This document shows, piece by piece, positions 17,383 through 24,745 of a stretch of DNA of 43,365 nucleotides. Origin of the DNA: Clostridium guangxiense (GTDB taxonomy: Bacteria; Bacillota; Clostridia; Clostridiales; Clostridiaceae); assembly GCF_021043395.1 (NCBI RefSeq), contig NZ_JAJNKE010000025.1, positions 16,468 to 59,832 of the forward strand, in the 5' to 3' direction. Within the stretch, counting starts at the first letter, position 1. Every line of letters starts with the position of its first letter. The position numbers were made by a program, and so were the translations under genes. A model generated the notes under the pieces. That model saw nothing but the letters and a program-made list of their open reading frames with translations, was not told the DNA's origin and did no database searches.

Positions 17383-18099
17383 TTACTCTTTCTTTGCTTC
17401 ACTCATAAGTCTTGGGAACATAATATTATTTTCAAGATGAATGTGCCTAAAGGTATCATCCTCCAAAGCTTCAAGCAGTCTATAAGTCCCTATATAACTG
17501 TTACAAACATCTTCTGGAATTTCATAATTATTTGTAATTTCCCTTAATTCCTTTAATATAGAGCCTGCTCCCTCGTGTTCTTCTTCTAATTCTGTGATTT
17601 TTTGAGTTGCATTTATTAGTATATCTTCATCTCCTGTTTTTTCGTATTCAATTATAAGTGGAAATACAATTTCTTCTTCCTTTATAAGATGCTGCTCAAA
17701 TTCCATCTTTAAACTGTGAAAAAGCTTGTGTACTTTAATTAGTTCTGAGTGGTTTGCACCGTGTACTCTTAATATTTTTGTTGTAAGCTCGCTAAGACGC
17801 GGTAGTGTCTCATTCAAATAAGCATGATGAGTATTTATAACGTGTTCAATTAGCCTTGAATAAGGTTCTCTGTTCCAATCTACATTCTTTGTCTCTTCAA
17901 TTATATATTTACTATATTCTTCATTTATTTTAGATACTATTTCTTCTCCACTTAGTCTTTGTTCCTTAATAGCTTCTTTAAGCAGTCTATCTCCTCCACA
18001 GCAAAAATCTATTTTATACTGTTTAAATATCTCCATAGCCCTTGGAAACTTGGCAACAATCTCTCCAATTTTTTGATCTAAACTAAATATATTATTCAT
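17383..18099 (-). CDS. scdA: RIC family iron-sulfur cluster repair protein (ScdA/YtfE)
   Basis: 238 residues, the usual family length. The N-terminal ScdA_N/DUF542 domain (about 5-60) carries the signature FCCGG with Cys33-Cys34. The C-terminal hemerythrin domain (about 78-230) supplies diiron ligands in HVINTHHAYL, KVHKLFHSL, FEQHLIKEEEIVFPLI, EEHEGAG and RHIHLENNIMFPRL. The family restores iron-sulfur clusters damaged by NO or oxidants and may metabolise NO. ATG follows GGAGG with 9-base spacing. It is divergent from the second fprA, and the shared TGATTGAAATCA box lies 67 bp upstream of its start. This supports co-regulation with the other defence genes. Confidence 0.93.
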   Translation of the reverse strand: MNNIFSLDQKIGEIVAKFPRAMEIFKQYKIDFCCGGDRLLKEAIKEQRLSGEEIVSKINEEYSKYIIEETKNVDWNREPYSRLIEHVINTHHAYLNETLPRLSELTTKILRVHGANHSELIKVHKLFHSLKMEFEQHLIKEEEIVFPLIIEYEKTGDEDILINATQKITELEEEHEGAGSILKELREITNNYEIPEDVCNSYIGTYRLLEALEDDTFRHIHLENNIMFPRLMSEAKKE

Positions 18100-18165
18100 A
18101 ATTTTTATCCTCCATTTTATTTTATCTTTAGCTATAATTTACCCCAAAAGCAGCCATTAATTCTG

Positions 18166-18177
18166 TGATTGAAATCA
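18166..18177. promoter_or_regulatory. FNR-type operator between scdA and the second fprA
   Basis: TGATTGAAATCA is identical to the core at 14127-14138 and sits between another divergent pair of NO/O2 defence genes. A weaker neighbour, TTGATTGTGGTCAT, lies at about 18187-18200. It is probably bound by the FNR-like product of 19641-20348. Confidence 0.65.
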
Positions 18178-18268
18178 AATTTTAAATTGATTGTGGTCAT
18201 AGTTTAAATAGTCAATAACTCATATAATCAAAGCATCGGTAATACAAGAGATATACGAAGGAGAGATA

Positions 18269-19492
18269 ATGATGAATAATAAAATACAAATTGCTGAAAA
18301 ATCATTTTGGGTTGGTAAGGTAGATGATAGACCTGTTCCATTCCACAGATTGATACTAGAAAAAGGAACAACCTATAACTCGTATCTTTTAGAAACTGAA
18401 AAGCCTACATTAATAGATACTGTAGATATTTCTTTTGGAGTAGAATTTGTAAAAAAGCTTTCAGAAAACTTTGACTTAAATACTTTAAAATATGTAGTCA
18501 TAAACCATGTAGAGCCAGATCATGCAGGTGCACTTCCTGCTTTAATGAGCAAGGCAAAAAATGCCGTAATTGTTACAACTGAAAAAGCTAAAGAATTTTT
18601 GAATGGCATGTTTAAACTGCATAACAGAGAATATCTTATAATAAAAGATGGCGATACCCTAGACATAGGCGGAAAGACATTAAAATTTTTTCAGGTTCCA
18701 TATCTTCATACAGAAGAAACCATGATAACTTATTCAATTGAAGATAAGGTGCTTTATCCTTGTGATATATTTAGCACTCACATAGCAACTTACAAATTAT
18801 TTAATGACCTTGCATCAGAAGATATAACTGAAGACTTTAAAGTTTACTACTCGCTTATTATGGCCTCTCACAGACCTTATGTAAGAGAAATGCTTCATAA
18901 GCTAAAGGATATAGAAATAAATATTATAGCCCCAGCTCACGGCTTTATATTAAGAAATAATGCTAAAAAGTTTATTGATTTATACGATAAAATGAGTCTT
19001 AAAAATGCATCCAATAAAAAAGCGCTTATTTTATATACTTCTATGACAGGCAATACTGGAAAAATAGCAAATGATATTTATGAAGGTCTTACAGACTCAG
19101 GAATAGAAGCCAGAATAATAAATGCCAAAACCTCATCAATTGATGTTGTAAAAGAAATGGCAGCGGAAAGTGACATAATTGTCATAGGAAGTTCCACAAG
19201 ATACGGTGACATGATAGGTAATATTGAAGCTTATATAAAAGAAATAGTTTCTATGGATCTTTCTAGCAAATACGGTTTTGCCTTTGGCTCTTATGGATGG
19301 AGTGGTGAAGCTATAGAAATAATAAATGATTATCTAAAGCAGAGCAACATAAATCTCCTTGATTCTACTAAAATTATTAAAGCTACAGGGGAAAATGATC
19401 TACACCTTCCTCTTAGAATTAACTTCTATGATAATGCTAAAAAAGTGACCTCCGTAAACACAGGAAAAATGGCCGCAGAATTTATAGTATAA
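18269..19492 (+). CDS. fprA: Flavodiiron protein FprA (second copy)
   Basis: 407 residues, same two-domain plan as the first copy but clearly diverged, so not a recent duplication. Diiron ligands are in NHVEPDHAG, YLHTEE, YPCDIFSTH and APAHGFILR. The FMN domain shows LYTSMTGNTGKIANDI, IGSSTRYGD and GSYGWSGEAIEI. It reduces NO and/or O2 using rubredoxin or similar donors. Two adjacent ATGs (18269 and 18272) follow AAGGAGAG. A hairpin terminator stands 8 bp after the stop. Having two FDPs may separate O2 from NO duties, as proposed for other clostridia; sequence alone does not tell which is which. Confidence 0.95.
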   Translation: MMNNKIQIAEKSFWVGKVDDRPVPFHRLILEKGTTYNSYLLETEKPTLIDTVDISFGVEFVKKLSENFDLNTLKYVVINHVEPDHAGALPALMSKAKNAVIVTTEKAKEFLNGMFKLHNREYLIIKDGDTLDIGGKTLKFFQVPYLHTEETMITYSIEDKVLYPCDIFSTHIATYKLFNDLASEDITEDFKVYYSLIMASHRPYVREMLHKLKDIEINIIAPAHGFILRNNAKKFIDLYDKMSLKNASNKKALILYTSMTGNTGKIANDIYEGLTDSGIEARIINAKTSSIDVVKEMAAESDIIVIGSSTRYGDMIGNIEAYIKEIVSMDLSSKYGFAFGSYGWSGEAIEIINDYLKQSNINLLDSTKIIKATGENDLHLPLRINFYDNAKKVTSVNTGKMAAEFIV

Positions 19493-19500
19493 CTTTAACT

Positions 19501-19536
19501 AAGGCCGCCCCAATTTTGACGGGCAGCCTTTAAAAT
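19501..19536 (+). terminator. Rho-independent terminator of the second fprA
   Basis: AAGGCCGCCC and GGGCAGCCTT form a 10-bp stem (one G-U pair) with the loop CAATTTTGAC. A TTTAAAATCATTTT tail follows. Confidence 0.85.
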
Positions 19537-19544
19537 CATTTTAA

Positions 19545-19642
19545 AGATAAACCACCTTGAAACTTGAAATTTATTTGTACCAAAATGCCGTCTTCTAGAC
19601 ATTTTGGTGCACATGAATTTCAATAGTTGAAGCGGTTTATCT
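19545..19642. repeat. 98-bp palindrome between convergent fprA and the FNR-like gene
   Basis: AGATAAACCACCTTGAAACTT...ACCAAAATG pairs with CATTTTGGT...AGTTGAAGCGGTTTATCT. It reaches into the stop codon of the FNR-like gene. A partial relative (GATAAACCATTTGAAACTTC) lies at about 5791-5810. It is probably a terminator for the minus-strand gene and possibly a mobile-type repeat. Confidence 0.82.
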
Positions 19643-20348
19643 ACATCATATTCTGAAAATATGCTTTGTTCTTTATTATAAGCCTCTTATTGCCTATTAA
19701 TTCAATTACACCATCATCCTGAAGAGAAGTGAGTTTTCTACTTATAGTTTCTCTAGTGACCCCTATGTAGTTTGCCATTTCTTCTCTGTTTAATGGAAGG
19801 TCAATAACTATTCCATTATCATCTTCTACACCAAAATCTCCTGCAAAGCTTAAGAGCATAGAAGCAATTCTAGTTTCTATATCTTTTGTGCTTAGATTTT
19901 GTATAAGATTCTCAAGGCTCATCAGCCTATCATGAAGAACTTCAAGGATTTTTAAGGTTATTTCTGGGTTTCTAGTAATTATTTCATCAAAATCATCTTT
20001 TGCAATAGTGCATATTAAAGTATCTTCAAGGGCCTCTGCATTAAACTGAAAATTCCCCTTTTTTAAAAGGCTCATATCTCCAATAAACTTGCCTTCCGAC
20101 AATATATATAATATCTGCTCGCGGCCTTCTCTGTTATACTTGTAAATTTTTATTTTACCCTGATTCACTATATAAAGTTTATCTTCAACATCACCTTCAA
20201 AGAATATAACCTGCCCTTTTCTATATTTCCTTGTAATAATTATATCTGATATTTTTTTAAAAGCTTCTGGTTGTAATGTTGAAAAAATATATACCTTTGA
20301 TACACAGTATTTTCCTGTGCACTTAATACAATTCTTGTCACAATGCAT
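19641..20348 (-). CDS. FNR/CRP-family regulator with N-terminal cysteine cluster
   Basis: 235 residues. The N-terminus has cysteines at 3, 7, 10 and 15 (MHCDKNCIKCTGKYC), an arrangement suited to an oxygen- or NO-labile iron-sulfur cluster. A cyclic-nucleotide-binding-type beta-roll follows (FFEGDVEDKLYIVNQGKIKI, about 49-68), then a dimer helix. The C-terminal helix-turn-helix is NREEMANYIGVTRETISRKL (about 190-209). The recognition part VTRETISR fits FNR-type recognition of TTGAT half-sites. It is downstream of and convergent with the second fprA. The paired FNR-like boxes at 14126 and 18166 are its probable targets. Direct evidence for the ligand or cluster is lacking. ATG is preceded by AAAGG. 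Confidence 0.88.
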   Translation of the reverse strand: MHCDKNCIKCTGKYCVSKVYIFSTLQPEAFKKISDIIITRKYRKGQVIFFEGDVEDKLYIVNQGKIKIYKYNREGREQILYILSEGKFIGDMSLLKKGNFQFNAEALEDTLICTIAKDDFDEIITRNPEITLKILEVLHDRLMSLENLIQNLSTKDIETRIASMLLSFAGDFGVEDDNGIVIDLPLNREEMANYIGVTRETISRKLTSLQDDGVIELIGNKRLIIKNKAYFQNMM

Positions 20349-20797
20349 ATACCTTTCTCATCTCCCATTTCAATCTCTATATATTGTACCCTAAATTAAG
20401 GCAATATAGTTCTTATAAAACCCAAGATTTCAAAAACTCTAAAGTCCCACTTTTCCTAATCTACACAGTTTCATAAACCTCTAAAATTGAATACATTTGC
20501 AGTGAACCTCCAATAGTGCATGTTAATATTATAACAAAGTCACTTTATGCCTTCAATATGAAGCTCTCAACGCTATTTTTGAAAAAATTAGGTTCACTGC
20601 AAAATTTAATACTTACACAGTGGACAAATATAGTATTCAATGCAGCTAGCATTATATTTTGTGCGCTGCAAGAGCATTAAATTTAGATTTTTCAAAGCTC
20701 AGCCGAAAAAAATCATACTTCACTGTCAATTGTCCTCTGTCCACAGTTTAAACTGATTAAAGCATCCAAAATACTACTTGTAAAATTATAATGTTAG
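20349..20797. other. 449-bp gap made of nested inverted repeats
   Basis: There is no gene. A perfect 14-bp inverted pair TTTGCAGTGAACCT (20496-20509) and AGGTTCACTGCAAA (20590-20603) encloses 80 bp with smaller hairpins (CTTCAATATGAAG and GTTAATATTATAAC). A family B palindrome follows at 20617-20748. The stretch 20349-20495 would hold the promoter of the FNR-like gene; no clear operator was seen there. Confidence 0.7.
20617..20748. repeat. Family B palindromic element, 132 bp
   Basis: ACAGTGGACAAAT on the left pairs with ATTGTCCTCTGTCCACAG on the right. The interior (AGCATTATATTTTGTGCGCT, then GCATTAAATTTAGATTTTTC, then AAATCATACTTCACTGT) parallels 3936-4020 of the element inside the ABC operon. 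Confidence 0.82.
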
Positions 20798-21766
20798 TCA
20801 TTTTAATCTTTTAGTCTGTCCATCTATATAATACTGCTTTATCCTTTCAACTTCATCCTTAATCTTTAATTTAAGTTCCTCAGGCTCCAAAACCTTAACA
20901 TTACTTCCCATACTAAGCACCCAACTTATAATTTCAGTTTTACCTTCCATGGTTGCCTCAAATATTATAGATTTATCCTCATTCCAGGTTATTTTCTGAT
21001 TGCTAACCCATATTTTTTCGCTTACGATATATGACATAGGATAAAAAACGTGAAGTTTCAATTTATACACTCCATCCCTATATATTCCAAAATTGTTTTT
21101 CATATATTCCTTAAGTGAAAAATCCTTTGGAAAAATAAACTTTTCAGAAAGAACCTCATACTCAAGTATCCTTGATATCTTAAAATCTCTAATACTGCTT
21201 CTTTTCTCACAATATGCAGCAACATAAATAGCATTTCTATAGTTTATGAGTGCATACGGGTGAATAATCCTGGTACTCTCACCTGAACTTAAAGCAAAAT
21301 ATCTTATTCTTATTTTAGACTTAGTTATAACCGCTTTGTGTATATCTAATAATTTTTTCTTGTCCTGCTCTATTGATACATCTGATTTTATAAAATACTC
21401 AACATCATTTATTTGCCTATCTTTCATTTTTCTAGCTGCCGTAATTTTATCTGTAAGTGAATTTATTTCATCTAAATACATAAAATTGCATTGTCTAAGT
21501 TCACTATCAGCAATACTTAATGCAGAATACTCATCTTCATTTATATCAAGGTTTAATAAATAATCATATCCTTCTAGTTAATATCCACCATTACTTCCCG
21601 TTGTCGATTCAATGTATACATTAGCTAATTCTAAATCTTTTTTGTATTTTCTAACCATTCTCTCATCAACTTGAAGTTCCCTTGAAATATCAGAAATTTT
21701 CATTTTGCCATTGCTTCTCAAGAGTATTATCATCCTTAATAAGTTTGAAAATTTACTCATTATCAT
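20798..21766 (-). pseudogene. WYL-domain transcription regulator, broken by one in-frame stop
   Basis: The frame from ATG 21766 encodes an HTH_11-type winged helix (ISDISRELQVDERMVRKYKKDL) up to ...GSNGGY. It meets TAA at 21578-21580, then continues in the same frame as LEGYDYLLNLDINEDEYSAL and on through a WYL domain (about IRYFALSSGESTRIIHPYALI) to 20798. Without the stop it would be a normal-length 322-residue DeoR/YafY-type regulator. The family often has GGY followed by Q, K or R, then L, so a single C-to-T or A-to-T change would explain the TAA. No frameshift was seen. Both halves still look conserved, so the loss is recent, or the stop is a sequencing error. Translation of the C-terminal part alone from ATG 21481 is possible but would lack DNA binding. 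Confidence 0.88.
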
Positions 21767-21886
21767 CCACTCTTTATCATTTATTTTTTTCTACTAACTA
21801 TGTAAATGTACTTAATAATTTCATGATTACACATTGATGTCTAAAAATCAATTATCACAGCAAACTTTTGTAGTCACAACAAATAA

Positions 21887-21922
21887 AAAAATTGACTTAT
21901 CCTAAATAGACAAATCAATTTT
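21887..21922 (-). terminator. Terminator after the DUF3021 gene
   Basis: On the minus strand AAAATTGATTTGTC...GATAAGTCAATTTT forms a stem followed by a T-run, 20 bp past the DUF3021 stop. Confidence 0.7.
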
Positions 21923-21941
21923 ATGTGCAATAGTTTTTTAC

Positions 21942-22367
21942 CTAGTTTTTATTTTCAAGTTTCCCATTAATTTCTCTTATTCTTGCTTTCCAATATACCC
22001 TAAAAGAAATCCATATGCAAACATAAATAAGTACAAAAATTGCTGCATATCCTATCTTTGGTCCTACCCCTTCTGGCATCCACTTTCCTAAAATAGATGC
22101 TATAGAAAACACACCTCCAAGTATTACAAAATGAATTACTAATTTCTTCAATTCGCTCCACCATTCAACTTTAAACACAACTGATGCCGCTGACATAAAA
22201 AATCCCAATACACCAGCAATAAATAAACCATCTACAACCATCCGTTCAGGTACATTCCCATCTATTCCATATGCATAGGCTTCAATGCAGAATATTACCT
22301 GCCATATAAAAGTTCCTACAGTTATCCCTAAAGCTCCTCTTTTTAATGCTTCCTTAAAATAATTCAT
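21942..22367 (-). CDS. DUF3021 family membrane protein
   Basis: 141 residues with about four membrane helices (GALGITVGTFIWQVIFCIEAY, LFIAGVLGFFMSAASVVF, LVIHFVILGGVFSIASIL, IGYAAIFVLIYVCIWISF). It matches the DUF3021 pattern in size and topology. Such genes normally follow a LytTR DNA-binding gene, as here: the ATG lies 3 bases beyond the LytTR stop with GGAGG overlapping that stop. By analogy with small LytTR/membrane-partner pairs it probably restrains its partner regulator at the membrane. The signal is unknown. Confidence 0.85.
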   Translation of the reverse strand: MNYFKEALKRGALGITVGTFIWQVIFCIEAYAYGIDGNVPERMVVDGLFIAGVLGFFMSAASVVFKVEWWSELKKLVIHFVILGGVFSIASILGKWMPEGVGPKIGYAAIFVLIYVCIWISFRVYWKARIREINGKLENKN

Positions 22368-22369
22368 AT

Positions 22370-22819
22370 TTATTTACCTCCAATACTCAAATATTCCTTT
22401 ATCTTTGTTACATATTTTCTAGACACATACTCCTGTTTTCCATTAGTAAAATTGACGCACATGGTTCCATTGAAAAACATTTCTAAATTTTTGATTTTAT
22501 CTACATTTGCAATAACGGATTTTGATATTCTTATAAAGGATGTATTTTCAAATTGTTCTTCAAGTTCATATAATTTTTCTTTTATCTCATAGCTATTATC
22601 TCTAGTTTGAGCTATTATCTTTTTGTTTTCACTATAAAAAAAGAATATATTATCGGGATCAAGAATGTACATTTTTTCATCTCTACTGCCTATAATGTGA
22701 CGTTTTGAAACATGCTTTAAAAATTTCAAAACTGCTTCTATTTCTTCTGTCATTTCTGGCGATTCTATAATTAACTTGCTCTCGTTAAATTCAGAATCTA
22801 TTTTTAAATCAACCTTCAA
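22370..22819 (-). CDS. LytTR-domain DNA-binding regulator
   Basis: 149 residues. An N-terminal segment of about 45 residues lacks a receiver domain. A LytTR domain follows, with DPDNIFFFYSENKKIIAQT, LEEQFENTSFIRISKSVIANVDKI and the C-terminal NGKQEYVSRKYVTKIKEYL. An ATG at 22846 is in frame, but TTG at 22819 follows GGGGGGAAGAGAG at the right distance and leaves a normal family N-terminus, so it is chosen. It forms a two-gene unit with the DUF3021 gene and probably regulates its own operon or divergent DNA. Confidence 0.87.
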   Translation of the reverse strand: MKVDLKIDSEFNESKLIIESPEMTEEIEAVLKFLKHVSKRHIIGSRDEKMYILDPDNIFFFYSENKKIIAQTRDNSYEIKEKLYELEEQFENTSFIRISKSVIANVDKIKNLEMFFNGTMCVNFTNGKQEYVSRKYVTKIKEYLSIGGK

Positions 22820-23168
22820 CTCTCTTCCCCCCTTCAACAATTTCATTATATAGATTAAATAAATTTAAAACCATGAAAAATGCATAAGTGGTAGTATTTT
22901 TTATACAAAATGCTTTAAAAGATGAGTAAAAAATACAGTAAATGATGATTTTTATAGAACTGCTTTTAAACAGATACTATTTAACCTACTACAAAGATGA
23001 ACTTATATAATATTTTCAAAATATGAAAAAATCGATTACAGAATGAAGGGCTAGACTTTTTCATTATGTGCTATTATCAAACCGTAAGTTATCTTTATAT
23101 GGAAGTACAAGTTCTAAATGGGCTTTAGGCTACCCTGTACTTCCAACTAAAAAGGGGAAATAACACTT
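22820..23168. promoter_or_regulatory. Control region between LytTR gene and GH4 relic
   Basis: This 349-bp divergent gap has no gene. AAAAATCGATTACA at 23027-23040 fits 12 of 14 cre positions and shares AAATCGATTACA with 30078-30089, upstream of the PTS IIC gene. A hairpin GGAAGTACA...TGTACTTCC lies at 23101-23144 in the leader of the GH4 relic, just before its ribosome site AAAAGGGG. TATTAT at about 23071-23076 could be a -10 box. Confidence 0.45.
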
Positions 23169-23640
23169 ATGAAAAAGTTAAAAATTGTTACAATTGGTGG
23201 TGACAGCAGCTACACTCAAGAACTAATGGGGAGTTTTATAAAACATTATAAGGAACTTCCTCTAACAGAAATCTGGCTAGTTGACATTGAGGAAGGAAGA
23301 GAGAAGCTAGAAGATGACATGTTAAAAAATGAACTTAAAGAATTTGAGAAAGGTGAGACAAGAGCTGAAAATGTTAAACGCATAGAAGCTGAATCATTTG
23401 AGTCATATAAAAATCATAATTTAGATCACAAATCAGAACAATTAACACAACGTGGTGGGGCTTATTATTCCGACGCTGCCTGTGAAATTATAAATTCTAT
23501 ATACAACAACAAGCAAACGCAAATGGTTGTAAGTACTGAAAATAACGGAGCTATTTCAGATTTACTATATGATTCAATTGCTGAAGTATCTGCAGTTATT
23601 ACTTCAAATGGCCCTGTACCATTAAATTATGGTTACTTTA
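23169..23640 (+). pseudogene. GH4 6-phospho-beta-glucosidase relic with internal deletion
   Basis: The first ~50 codons match the N-terminus of GH4 6-phospho-beta-glucosidases (LKIVTIGGDSSYTQELMGSF, then ELPLTEIWLVDIEEGREKLE); GGGSSYTPEL would be normal. After a short odd stretch the frame resumes with C-terminal family sequence (YKNHNLDHKSEQLTQRGGAYYSDAACEIINSIYNN, then ISDLLYDSIAEVSAVITSNGPVPLNYGYF). The 250 or so middle residues, including the catalytic Asn/Cys/His and metal site, are missing, so the protein cannot be active. The frame then runs into unrelated DNA and stops at 23783. An intact enzyme would have split the phosphorylated beta-glucosides made by the PTS encoded at 28576-30877; that job must now be done elsewhere. 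Confidence 0.88.
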
Positions 23641-23985
23641 ACATTTACTTTAGCTGTTTTATCACTTTCAGAGATTTTCTTTGCTGTTATGTTTATTTTC
23701 TTTACGGCATTAATGTAGACTTTATAAAATTCATCAACTTTTTTATTTTTCCTTTCCCCCTCTGTAATAAAAAAATAGGATGATTAACATCCTACTTCTT
23801 TATTGGTTAGAAACCATATTTCCAATTTCTTTTCCGTATTCAAAACTATCTTCTGGAAGCCAATTGTTATCCTTTAAAACAAATTTAAAACTTTTCTCTT
23901 TTGTTGCAGTCCCTGGTTTGGCAGCATTTAAATCTTTTTCGAGCTCATTTAAATTAAAATCAAATAAATAAAACCTCAGATGCTT
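23640..23985 (-). pseudogene. Two fragments of a lipoprotein-like gene
   Basis: On the minus strand, DNA from about 23985 to 23800 reads FDFNLNELEKDLNAAKPG then ATKEKSFKFVLKDNNWLPED and ends GKEIGNMVSNQ-stop. Beyond that stop, about 23770-23640 reads KKVDEFYKVYINAVKKINIT then AKKISESDKTAKVNVKVTI. Both have the lysine-rich, periodic look of clostridial secreted proteins of the DUF5105 kind, and the second piece looks like a part that should precede the first. I infer two truncated tandem copies, or one rearranged copy, cut by the event that destroyed the GH4 gene. The family assignment is tentative. Confidence 0.4.
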
Positions 23986-24006
23986 CTATGGCATCTGGTG
24001 TTTTAT
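23968..24006. terminator. Two-way hairpin terminator
   Basis: ATAAAACCTCAGATGC and GCATCTGGTGTTTTAT form a stem of about 15 bp with loop TTCTATG. It has A-runs on one side and T-runs on the other, so it could serve both strands between the GH4 relic and the small membrane gene. Confidence 0.8.
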
Positions 24007-24031
24007 TTATTTTTAGCAAAAACTAAATCTT

Positions 24032-24184
24032 TTATTTTTTTACTCTATTTAAACCATATCTCATTTTGGAAGTATAAAAAGCTCTAAATAGAAAGTACGA
24101 CCCTACAGATATCATTATAAATAAAAAGCTCATGAAAAACCCATAAATCATATCACCTGAATTTGGGAATAAATAATTAACCAT
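24032..24184 (-). CDS. Small single-helix membrane protein, 50 residues
   Basis: ATG at 24184 sits after GGAGGTG with 7-8 base spacing (about 24191-24197); the longer frame to 24241 has no ribosome site. The peptide MVNYLFPNSGDMIYGFFMSF... continues as one membrane helix (about 12-35) and ends in a positive tail (TSKMRYGLNRVKK). Function is unknown. It is flanked by hairpins on both sides (23968-24006 and 24299-24346) and lies among gene relics, yet has the best-formed ribosome site of that stretch, so it is probably expressed. Confidence 0.6.
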   Translation of the reverse strand: MVNYLFPNSGDMIYGFFMSFLFIMISVGSYFLFRAFYTSKMRYGLNRVKK

Positions 24185-24298
24185 AAAAATACACCTCCAA
24201 TAAATAACAAAACTATTATATATAATAATTATAGCCATCATTTATGTACATTTTATGTTTTTTATATTAAATCTTTGTTTTTTTTATAAAAAAAGTAT

Positions 24299-24346
24299 AA
24301 AGAAATAGCATTTTGGAACATTAAATTAGCTCAATACTATTTCTTT
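24299..24346. terminator. Hairpin with 14-bp stem
   Basis: AAAGAAATAGCATT and AATACTATTTCTTT pair with one mismatch around a 20-base loop. It follows the HAD relic on the minus strand and probably was its terminator. Confidence 0.65.
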
Positions 24347-24412
24347 ATCTAAACGGCTTAATAAAAACTTTTCTCCTTTATTCTACGAAAATTTAGAATA
24401 TTAATGTATTCG

Positions 24413-24590
24413 CTAAATATTATTAATATCTATCTTATCAAAGGCATTTATAATTTTATCAGCTTTAGATATATCTTGATTTTATGAGAATCTTCTATAA
24501 CAACACATTCTTCAGGCAAAACTCCTAATTTATTTGCTGCATATAAAAATATATCTGGTTATGGTTTGCTCTTTTTAACATATACTTGTT
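24413..24590 (-). pseudogene. HAD-superfamily phosphatase relic (beta-phosphoglucomutase-like)
   Basis: The minus strand reads VKKSKP-stop-PDIFLYAANKLGVLPEECVVIEDS, the typical motif III/IV region of HAD sugar phosphatases (KSKPAPDIYLxAA...CVVIEDS). It then shifts frame and continues DISKADKIINAFDKIDINNI-stop ending at 24413, which looks like the family's C-terminus. One in-frame stop and a small internal deletion with a frame change show it is dead; the N-terminal half is gone. The rest of the 504-bp gap 24242-24745 holds two hairpins and no gene. Confidence 0.8.
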
Positions 24591-24681
24591 ACATATCAAT
24601 TGCTATGCAAAACACTATAATTATAAAGCTTTGCATATCTGTTTTTAATATATTCCCGAGTAAAATTAGTTTTATATTATA

Positions 24682-24716
24682 CAAAAAGAATGCAGTGATT
24701 TTAATAATCTCTGCAC
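24682..24716 (-). terminator. Terminator of the GH5 gene
   Basis: On the minus strand TGCAGAGATT-ATTAA-AATCACTGCA is followed by TTCTTTTTG, 30 bp after the GH5 stop. Confidence 0.85.
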
Positions 24717-24745
24717 TCCTAATAAACTTATTTTTTTCTCTAACT

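Noticed and set aside
23780-23971. Plus-strand open frame of 63 codons after the GH4 relic
   Set aside because: The minus strand of the same DNA reads as a better protein fragment; no ribosome site on the plus strand.
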